From positions 1-5,286 of the forward strand of contig CAMLCX010000368.1 in NCBI GenBank assembly GCA_946478635.1: a stretch of DNA of 5,286 bases. Reading direction: 5' to 3'. The notes under the pieces were generated by a model. It was not told where the DNA came from and did not search any database. It was given only the letters and a program-made list of their open reading frames with translations. The stretch comes from an uncultured Pseudomonadota bacterium (GTDB taxonomy: Bacteria; Desulfobacterota_B; Binatia; UBA9968). Shown here piece after piece: positions 1 through 4,315 of the stretch (positions are counted from its first letter, which is position 1; every line of letters starts with the position of its first letter). The translations under genes were made by a program, and so were the position numbers.

Positions 1-1273
1 TGACATCCGCAAAGTCGGGGACGTCAAAGTGCGTAAAGTCGGAGCTAAACACCGGCCGCAGCCGAAAGCCCATCCGGGGATCGAAGGCCCATAGGGTCGT
101 TCTGTCGTCGGCCTCGCAACCGAAGTAAAAGTTGGTGGAGAATGCCGCCCGGATATCGTCTTTTGACTCGATTCCTGCCGCCGCGAAATCGTCGGCGATA
201 AACTCCGGCCGCGCGAGTTCTTCGACGCTGCATTCCGGCCGCAAAAAGTCCAGGCTGTTCATGATCGCGTCGGCATTGGCTTTCAGTCTCGCGTCGCCAT
301 ACCGGGCGATAAATTGATGCATCTCGGCGATGCTGGTGGCGCCGGGGTTTTGCAGGCCGGCAGGGCGGCGCTTTTCCCAGTGTTCGATCAGGTCGGCGCA
401 CAACTGACAGGCCCAGCTGACGCCGCCTTCCATGAAACCGAAATTAAGCTTCGGGTAGCGCCGCACCAGACCGCCCAGGAAAACGCCCTTCGCGAAGGCG
501 TGATTCGATGCGGCGAAGTGGCCGATATGGTTGTAGGTGAAGTTGCTGATGGAACTGCGATCCGGCCAACGGCCGCTGCCCGAGTGTTGGGTCACGGCGA
601 CGCCAAGATCGACGCAGCGCCGCCAGAACGGATCGTAATCAAGCGGGCTGTCGAGGCCGACGGTATCGACATACCACGCGGCTTTCTTTGCATCGATGCC
701 TTCCGCGGCACTCGAGATAGGACGCTCCTGGTTTCCCTTGAGCATGATCGCTCGGTAGCCCAGCTTGCCGACGGCGTATTCGAGTTCCTCGATCGCTTCC
801 TCCGGCGTATGCATGGGAATAATCGCCACCGGGGCAAATCTTGCGGCATAGGGCGCGAACATGTCGACCGTCATCTTATTGTAGGCACGGGCGGCGGCCC
901 GGCGCAGGTCATCCTGAGCAACTCCGTTGAATGCGAGCCCAAGGCTCGGATAGATCAACGCGAAGTCGATGCCCAACTCCGGCAGTCGTTCGTTCAACAA
1001 AGCCGGCAGCAGCGCAGTGGCCTTGTCGAGGGTCTTGCTGGTGACGCCCCACCAGTTGCTTCGCCTGGTGCGATCGTGCTGGCGCTGCGGCCAGGTGGAG
1101 CGGTACCACGCGTGATTGCGCTGCCAGAGCGCTCTCATCCGGTCGACCGATTGAGCACCGCCCACTTCATGCAGGTACTCGAGAAAGACCGGCACCGGTT
1201 CCAACCAGTGGCCGTCGCCGTCGATCACCGGATGTTTGAGGCCGGCGTGTATTTCAGCGGCGCGATTTTTCAT
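1..1273 (-). CDS. Amidohydrolase-family (COG2159-like) metal-dependent hydrolase or decarboxylase, 3' end cut by window edge
   Basis: The frame stays open from an ATG at 1273 to the left edge, giving 424 residues with no stop, so the C-terminus is missing. The ATG has a strong GAGAGGAG ribosome-binding site 8 nt upstream. Visible motifs fit the amidohydrolase-2 (ACMSD-related) TIM-barrel family: an N-terminal VIDGDGHWLEP with Asp18, Asp20 and His22 as a metal-site motif, TQHSGSG with His230, RRYPKLNFGFMEGGVSW around residues 271-287 (the family's R-P-x-L plus E-G-G-x-x-W signature), and SSDFTHFDVP with Asp412 as the likely catalytic, metal-binding Asp. No signal peptide or membrane segment is visible, so it is probably cytoplasmic. 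The family includes hydrolases and non-oxidative decarboxylases of aromatic acids. The substrate cannot be read from sequence; its place behind a Rieske oxygenase and an aldolase/adducin gene suggests it acts on a ring-derived carboxylate (inference). It begins 50 nt after the aldolase stop, consistent with one operon. Confidence 0.9.
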   Translation of the reverse strand, partial: MKNRAAEIHAGLKHPVIDGDGHWLEPVPVFLEYLHEVGGAQSVDRMRALWQRNHAWYRSTWPQRQHDRTRRSNWWGVTSKTLDKATALLPALLNERLPELGIDFALIYPSLGLAFNGVAQDDLRRAAARAYNKMTVDMFAPYAARFAPVAIIPMHTPEEAIEELEYAVGKLGYRAIMLKGNQERPISSAAEGIDAKKAAWYVDTVGLDSPLDYDPFWRRCVDLGVAVTQHSGSGRWPDRSSISNFTYNHIGHFAASNHAFAKGVFLGGLVRRYPKLNFGFMEGGVSWACQLCADLIEHWEKRRPAGLQNPGATSIAEMHQFIARYGDARLKANADAIMNSLDFLRPECSVEELARPEFIADDFAAAGIESKDDIRAAFSTNFYFGCEADDRTTLWAFDPRMGFRLRPVFSSDFTHFDVPDFADV

Positions 1274-1281
1274 CGTCACGG

Positions 1282-1289
1282 CTCCTCTC
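1282..1289 (-). promoter_or_regulatory. Shine-Dalgarno site of the amidohydrolase gene
   Basis: GAGAGGAG on the minus strand lies 8 nt before the ATG at 1273. It fixes that ATG as the start and supports translation of the amidohydrolase independently of the aldolase gene 50 nt upstream. I see no obvious promoter in the 50-nt gap. Confidence 0.8.
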
Positions 1290-1323
1290 GCCTATCGTCT
1301 TTTCTATAAGCTCGGCGCGTTGT

Positions 1324-2124
1324 TCAGTCGACCACCGATCGATCGGGAACGAGCGAGCGCTGCAGCCACTGGAACATCCGCCATCCGACGGGATGAGGGG
1401 CAAGTGTCGACGCCGCAGCCGCAGCGGCCTCGTCAGAGATCGGTCGTGCGTTCGGCGCTTTCACGTGGACTTCGGCCACCCGCTCGGCCATCACGAACCA
1501 CCCGACCGATTCCTCCACCGAGCGGCCTACGGTGAGCAGGCCGTGGTTGCGCAGGATGCAGAACTTCCTGTTGCCGAGCGCGGCGGCGATGCGCTTGCCG
1601 CCATCGATCGAAAGCACCTCAACTTCCTCATCGTTGAAAAGCGCCTGGTCGAACACGAAAGCACACGCCTCCTGACTGAGCGCGCGGAACGGCTCGACGT
1701 TGGCCGACCATGGCGTGCCGAAGGCGGTATGGGTGTGAGATGCGCTGACGACATCGGGACGAGCAGCGAGCAGCGGATGGTGAATATAGTAGCCGGCCGT
1801 GTTGACGGCACCGGTGGCGATGCCGTCGGCGTTCTTCACTTCGCCACCGGGCCCGACCAGCACCAACTGGTGGACCGTCGCCTCCCTGAAGGGGACACCC
1901 CAGTCGAGCAGCCAGAAGTGATCGGTAAACACAGGGTCACGGGCTGATATATGACCGTCGCCGAGCATGCCCCAGCGCAGTGCACCAAAGATGCGGTATC
2001 CGAGCGCGCACATCCGCTTGCGGTGCGCCCGTTCATCAGCAATCGAACGGACAGTGCCGTAGGGCACGACGCCGTCAAACGGTGGATAGGGATCCGGTGT
2101 CATGTCACGCATGGTATGTCGCAT
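1324..2124 (-). CDS. Class II aldolase/adducin-family protein
   Basis: This is a complete 266-residue reading frame from ATG 2124 to TGA 1324. Family signatures are clear: GDGHISARDP near residues 55-64, ARPDVVSASHTHT around 121-133 with the zinc ligands His130 and His132, and LRNHGLLTVG with the third zinc ligand His194. The position aligned with the catalytic Glu of fuculose aldolase (S-E-W-R-F-H) reads A-G-Y-Y-I-H here, so Glu is replaced by Gly111, as in adducin-like members. A simple aldol lyase is therefore less likely; decarboxylation of a dihydroxy-aromatic acid is one option, since 3,4-dihydroxyphthalate decarboxylases belong to this superfamily (inference). ATGs at 2112 and 2103 are alternative starts and none has a good ribosome-binding site, because a repeat element ends right at the ATG. 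The frame extends to a GTG at 2148, but that lies inside the repeat. The gene sits between the Rieske and amidohydrolase genes on the same strand. Confidence 0.88.
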   Translation of the reverse strand: MRHTMRDMTPDPYPPFDGVVPYGTVRSIADERAHRKRMCALGYRIFGALRWGMLGDGHISARDPVFTDHFWLLDWGVPFREATVHQLVLVGPGGEVKNADGIATGAVNTAGYYIHHPLLAARPDVVSASHTHTAFGTPWSANVEPFRALSQEACAFVFDQALFNDEEVEVLSIDGGKRIAAALGNRKFCILRNHGLLTVGRSVEESVGWFVMAERVAEVHVKAPNARPISDEAAAAAASTLAPHPVGWRMFQWLQRSLVPDRSVVD

Positions 2125-2279
2125 AACAGGCTGTTGAAAAATGCCCACCTGCTTCGTTGCGCTCGATCGTCTCGCTACAACGTATCGGTAAATACGCCTC
2201 CGCTCGTCGATTTTCTCGCGCGCCTCGCATCTGGCCCTTTTTGAACAGCCTGGAAGCAGAGTTTTTCAACAGTCTGTTA
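2124..2279. repeat. MITE-like inverted-repeat element with TA flanks, filling the Rieske-aldolase gap
   Basis: The outer ends are inverted copies of TAACAGGCTGTTGAAAAA: 2124-2141 on the plus strand and 2262-2279 on the minus strand, 17 of 18 bases matching. Taking TA as a duplicated target, the element itself is 2126-2277, 152 bp, with 16-bp terminal repeats. A third copy of the core, CAGGCTGTTCAAAAA, lies on the minus strand at 2238-2252 and pairs with the left end to make a long imperfect inverted repeat. Its centre carries a small hairpin, CGTAT at 2181-2185 with ATACG at 2192-2196. It has no coding capacity of its own. From memory, related CAGGCTGTTGAAAAA repeats are dispersed in many environmental proteobacterial genomes; I could not check copy number. 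A TA target duplication fits IS630/Tc1-mariner-type mobilisation (inference). Confidence 0.75.
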
Positions 2280-2280
2280 G

Positions 2281-3552
2281 CTATGCCCTGGCAACCAAGC
2301 CACTGCCGTGGCTGGCGATCACGGCGTCGAAATTGTCGACCGGCGTGTTCACGTCCATGGCACGCACGCGATAGACGTCCCCGTGGGACGCGGGGAAGGG
2401 CTCGGTGCCCTGCTGGAGTTCACGGGCGAGATTCAGCAGCCGCTTGCGCGCCGTGATGATCGCCAGGTCGCTGCTACCGAGGTGCTCCCTGCGGCGGTCG
2501 TAGATGGGCCCCATACTTTCCTGTATCGCGCGGTCCTGGTCGTTGACCCCCCAGATGCCGGTGTAGCTCGTCGTGCGCTGGATCTCGCGGTCGAGCAGAT
2601 AATCGTTCTCCATGTTGCGCTTCGGGATGAACGTGCCGGGGATCAATTCGGGGGGAAACGCGCGACCGGTGCGGCGAATCGCCAGGTCCTGTTCGGTCAG
2701 CGGCCGTTCCGGGTGGTAAGAAATGTAGAAAGTCATGGTGCGATTGTCGTCCACCGGAATCCAGGCGCGTCCGCCGGCCGGGAAGCGGATGAAGGGGATG
2801 AGGCTATAGGTCGGCAGCAGCGCCTGGGTCACCCGCCAGTTGTAGGTTCCCTCGCCTATTATGCGACGGGCGCCGTAGCGAAAGCCGTAGTCGGTCTCGT
2901 TCACGACGATCTTCGGTGCCCGGTCCCGCGACTTCTGCCTGGGATCGATGGTTCTGAAGTCGTCATTGGGGGAAGCCTCCGGATTCAGGTACGTGTGAAG
3001 GAACGAGGCGTGGGAGCTGTCGATGTCGCCCTCGTATCCCTGGAGGTAGTTGGTCTCCTGGTACCACTTCGACACCGAGCGGTGGCTATCGGGGACTCGG
3101 GTCCACTCCAATTGAGGCAGCTCGGCGTGGAGATGTTGGGGCCCCATGTAAACCCAGATCAGGCCGCCATGGAGGGCCGTCGGGTAAGACGCGATGTGGA
3201 TCTTGTCTTTGAAGCTGCTTTCGGGGGGTTCGGACGGCATGTCGACGCAGTTGCCGTCGACATCAAATTTCCAGCCATGATAGACACAGCGAATGCCGCA
3301 CTCCTCGTTGCGCCCGAAGTAGAGGGACGCGCCGCGGTGCGGGCAGTGCGCCTCGACGACGCCGATTTTGTTATTTGAATCGCGAAAGGCGATCAGATCC
3401 TCACCGAGCAGGCGCAGGCGCACGGGTGGGCAATCCGCAGAGGGCAACTCGTCGGGCAGCATCGCCGGCAGCCAGAATCGCCGGAATAGCTCGCCCATGG
3501 GCGTTCCCGGCCCGACACGACACGCGAAGTCGTTGTCTTCTTTGCTTAACAC
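2281..3552 (-). CDS. Rieske [2Fe-2S] aromatic ring-hydroxylating oxygenase, alpha subunit (phthalate 4,5-dioxygenase type)
   Basis: This complete 423-residue protein starts at GTG 3552, with GGGAG 5 nt upstream. The start is supported by the family-typical opening MLSKEDN...VGPGTPMGELFRRFW. The N-terminal Rieske domain has the cluster ligands Cys70-x-His72 and Cys89-x-x-His92 (CPHRG and CVYHGW). The C-terminal catalytic domain has the mononuclear iron motif EGDIDSSHASFLH, with Asp178, His181 and His186, and the subfamily signature QESMGPIYDRRREHLGSSD near residues 344-362. Length and motifs match single-component-type alpha subunits such as phthalate 4,5-dioxygenase and vanillate O-demethylase oxygenase, which take electrons from a separate flavin/ferredoxin reductase. 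No reductase is visible here. It is a soluble cytoplasmic enzyme that hydroxylates or O-demethylates an aromatic or polycyclic acid; the exact substrate cannot be assigned. It is probably the first gene of the operon with the aldolase and amidohydrolase genes. All metal ligands are intact. Confidence 0.95.
   Translation of the reverse strand: MLSKEDNDFACRVGPGTPMGELFRRFWLPAMLPDELPSADCPPVRLRLLGEDLIAFRDSNNKIGVVEAHCPHRGASLYFGRNEECGIRCVYHGWKFDVDGNCVDMPSEPPESSFKDKIHIASYPTALHGGLIWVYMGPQHLHAELPQLEWTRVPDSHRSVSKWYQETNYLQGYEGDIDSSHASFLHTYLNPEASPNDDFRTIDPRQKSRDRAPKIVVNETDYGFRYGARRIIGEGTYNWRVTQALLPTYSLIPFIRFPAGGRAWIPVDDNRTMTFYISYHPERPLTEQDLAIRRTGRAFPPELIPGTFIPKRNMENDYLLDREIQRTTSYTGIWGVNDQDRAIQESMGPIYDRRREHLGSSDLAIITARKRLLNLARELQQGTEPFPASHGDVYRVRAMDVNTPVDNFDAVIASHGSGLVARA
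2286..2289 (-). promoter_or_regulatory. Stranded Shine-Dalgarno site of the aldolase gene, inside the Rieske 3' end
   Basis: AGGG on the minus strand lies just before the Rieske stop codon. In the present sequence it is about 160 nt from the aldolase ATG. If the repeat 2126-2277 and one TA copy are removed, the spacing becomes 7 nt and the Rieske stop lies 2 nt before the ATG. It is therefore best read as the ancestral aldolase ribosome-binding site, displaced by the repeat insertion (inference from sequence). Confidence 0.5.
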
Positions 3553-3557
3553 AGCGG

Positions 3558-3562
3558 CTCCC
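3558..3562 (-). promoter_or_regulatory. Shine-Dalgarno site deciding the GTG start of the Rieske gene
   Basis: GGGAG on the minus strand lies 5 nt before GTG 3552. It supports this non-ATG start, which also matches the usual N-terminus of the family. Confidence 0.65.
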
Positions 3563-3598
3563 GATTACTAAAAATTTAAACCACCTTCTCTCACGGTG

Positions 3599-3627
3599 AT
3601 TTATCGCTGAACCGGCGAAGGTGTCAA
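3599..3627 (-). promoter_or_regulatory. Candidate sigma70-type promoter for the Rieske operon
   Basis: On the minus strand a perfect TTGACA (3622-3627) is followed by AT-rich sequence carrying a weak -10. GATAAA at 3600-3605 gives a 16-nt spacer and 4 of 6 matches; ATAAAT at 3599-3604 gives 17 nt and 3 of 6. It would place transcription start about 40 nt upstream of the Rieske GTG. The rest of the 208-bp gap between the Rieske and small genes shows no coding signal and no convincing operator. Confidence 0.4.
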
Positions 3628-3690
3628 TCGTCGGAGGGTTGACTGAAATTCACTCTGTCGCTCGGGACTAGTCTTCTTTGCAGCTCGATC

Positions 3691-3727
3691 AAAAAATTGG
3701 GGGCAGAGCCTGAGTATTGATTATTTA
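3691..3727. repeat. Possible fragment of a dispersed REP-like repeat
   Basis: The plus strand here reads A6, TTGGGGGCAGAGCC, then TGAGTATTGATTATTT. The GGGGNCAGAGCC-TGAGTATTGA pattern resembles, from memory, extragenic repeats linked to REP-associated transposases (half of a palindrome whose other half would read CTCAGGCTCTG). No matching opposite half lies next to it, so this would be a single or decayed copy. It sits 34 bp downstream of the small gene's stop. Weak call, not checkable without a genome-wide search. Confidence 0.3.
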
Positions 3728-3760
3728 GTCAGCCGTTGGGCGAGCTTGTTCTGTATCCGC

Positions 3761-3813
3761 TCATCTCACGACAAGCAGTGAACAGAGGATGCGATTCATG
3801 GAGTTCTCTCCTT
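3761..3813 (-). other. Internal ribosome-binding site and start giving a 12-residue frame
   Basis: Within the small gene, AAGGAG (3808-3813) lies 8 nt before an in-frame ATG at 3799. From it the frame reads MNRILCSLLVVR and stops at 3761. The short hydrophobic run looks like the beginning of a signal peptide. This could be the 5' stub of a second, deleted gene joined in frame to the first, or chance. Confidence is low because only 12 residues remain. Confidence 0.25.
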
Positions 3814-3994
3814 CGGTTGACGGATAAATATCTTCCCATCCCGTCATGCCATAATCGTCCGGCGTTTTATCGAGAACGCTTCTAAAAGGCCTTACGACAT
3901 TGACCATGCCTTTTACTTTTGCGTAATCTTCCGCGGAAATAGTTTTTAGTTGTTCTAAAGCTTTTTCCATTCTTTCATTAGAAATTCTGCCCAT
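3761..3994 (-). CDS. Small AT-richer gene of unknown function, possible truncated alpha/beta-hydrolase remnant
   Basis: The 77-residue frame runs from ATG 3994 to TGA 3761, with a near-ideal GAGGAG ribosome-binding site 7 nt upstream, which is the best evidence that it is or was translated. The N-terminal half (residues 1-35) is charged and probably helical, with no recognised domain. Residues 40-60 contain TPDDYGMTGWEDIYPSTEG, which resembles the segment before the first strands of some alpha/beta hydrolases (TPxDYGL-x-YEDVxFPSxDGV), but the expected continuation, strands and nucleophile elbow are absent. It may be a decayed 5' fragment or a genuine small protein. Codon use (AAA, GAA, AGA, TTA) is clearly AT-richer than the neighbouring catabolic genes, suggesting a different origin. 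The last 12 residues look like a separate start, described at 3761-3813. No toxin-antitoxin or DNA-binding motif is recognisable. Confidence 0.6.
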   Translation of the reverse strand: MGRISNERMEKALEQLKTISAEDYAKVKGMVNVVRPFRSVLDKTPDDYGMTGWEDIYPSTEGENSMNRILCSLLVVR

Positions 3995-4001
3995 ATTGTT
4001 T

Positions 4002-4007
4002 CTCCTC
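4002..4007 (-). promoter_or_regulatory. Strong Shine-Dalgarno site of the small gene
   Basis: GAGGAG on the minus strand, within AAAGAGGAGAAACAAT, lies 7 nt before the ATG at 3994. The match to the anti-Shine-Dalgarno and the A-rich flanks are close to optimal, the strongest initiation signal in the window, and support the small gene as a real or formerly real gene. Confidence 0.8.
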
Positions 4008-4035
4008 TTTACTGATCTTGCCGCTAAAGGTTTTC

Positions 4036-4060
4036 TTTATAGAAAGTGTGAGCTTGTCAA
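4036..4060 (-). promoter_or_regulatory. Possible promoter upstream of the small gene, with odd spacing
   Basis: On the minus strand TTGACA (4055-4060) and TATAAA (4036-4041) both match sigma70 boxes well, but only 13 nt separate them, too short for normal sigma70 use. With CTTTTG as -35 the spacing would be 16 nt but the match is poor. The location, about 40-65 nt upstream of the ATG at 3994, is sensible. An 11-bp palindrome, TGACTCAGTCA (4066-4076), lies 5 nt upstream of the TTGACA and could be an operator. Confidence 0.3.
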
Positions 4061-4065
4061 AAGTC

Positions 4066-4076
4066 TGACTCAGTCA
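4066..4076. repeat. 11-bp perfect palindrome TGACTCAGTCA
   Basis: Two TGACT half-sites are inverted around a central C, directly upstream of the TTGACA box at 4055-4060. It is a candidate binding site for a dimeric regulator, but a palindrome of this size can also occur by chance. Confidence 0.25.
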
Positions 4077-4098
4077 CGCGATCGGAAGCCATTCAACT

Positions 4099-4120
4099 GT
4101 TCAACAGTTCAACGATTTTC
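4099..4120 (+). repeat. 22-bp direct repeat, copy 1
   Basis: This copy carries AACAGTTCAACGATTTTC at 4103-4120. Copy 2 lies 130 bp to the right and matches in 21 of 22 positions, the last 18 being identical. The conservation exceeds that of the surrounding degenerate units, suggesting a recent segmental duplication inside the block. Confidence 0.75.
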
Positions 4121-4228
4121 TGCAACAGCCGTTCAAAACGTTCAAGCCGTTCAACCGCTTCGCTCCGTTCACGTTAAAACGAGTCGGTTCCAGACGTTTC
4201 AATGTTCCAGAAGTTCAATGGTTCAAAC

Positions 4229-4250
4229 GTTTAACAGTTCAACGATTTTC
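4229..4250 (+). repeat. 22-bp direct repeat, copy 2
   Basis: Matches the copy at 4099-4120 with one C-to-T difference at its fourth base. It marks the end of the left TTCAA arm, just before the motif changes orientation. Confidence 0.75.
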
Positions 4251-4315
4251 CGGCTGCGCGTTCGATTGAACGATTGGAAAACTTGGAACCGCTGGAACCC
4301 TTTGGAACAACTCAT

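Larger units (their letters stand above)
4091..4310. repeat. Block of degenerate GTTCAA-type repeats with mirrored right arm
   Basis: Between the MDR gene and the small gene, the plus strand is packed with TTCAA or near variants (TTCAC, TTCCA, TTTAA), about a dozen from 4091 to 4245, mostly 6 to 10 nt apart with occasional gaps. Right of about 4260 the motif appears in the opposite sense (TTGAACG, TTGGAAAAC, TTGGAACCGC, TTGGAAC), so the block has a left and a mirrored right arm. Within it, AACTGTT and AACAGTT form a 15-bp inverted repeat at 4095-4109, and a 22-bp segment is repeated directly (4099-4120 and 4229-4250). Open frames here are low-complexity and have no protein-like features. It lies immediately downstream of the MDR stop. 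Function unknown; it could be a replication-slippage array, a protein-binding array or a structured RNA 3' end. Confidence 0.7.

Noticed and set aside
314..1309. 331-residue plus-strand open frame
   Set aside because: It is antisense to the amidohydrolase, which carries clear family motifs and a strong ribosome-binding site. The translation has no recognisable domain; long antisense frames are common in GC-rich genes.
1393..1947. 184-residue plus-strand open frame
   Set aside because: Antisense to the aldolase/adducin gene, whose zinc-binding motifs show which strand is coding.
1324..2148. GTG at 2148 as the aldolase start
   Set aside because: The extra codons GIFQQPV are the inside of the inverted-repeat element and no ribosome-binding site precedes them; ATG 2124 or a later ATG is more credible.
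2308..3378. 356-residue plus-strand open frame
   Set aside because: It lies wholly antisense to the Rieske oxygenase gene and reads as low-complexity R/V/G-rich sequence without motifs, a shadow of the real gene.
4091..4310. CRISPR array
   Set aside because: The repeated unit is only 5-7 bp, spacing is irregular, and there are no long identical repeats with equal-length unique spacers.
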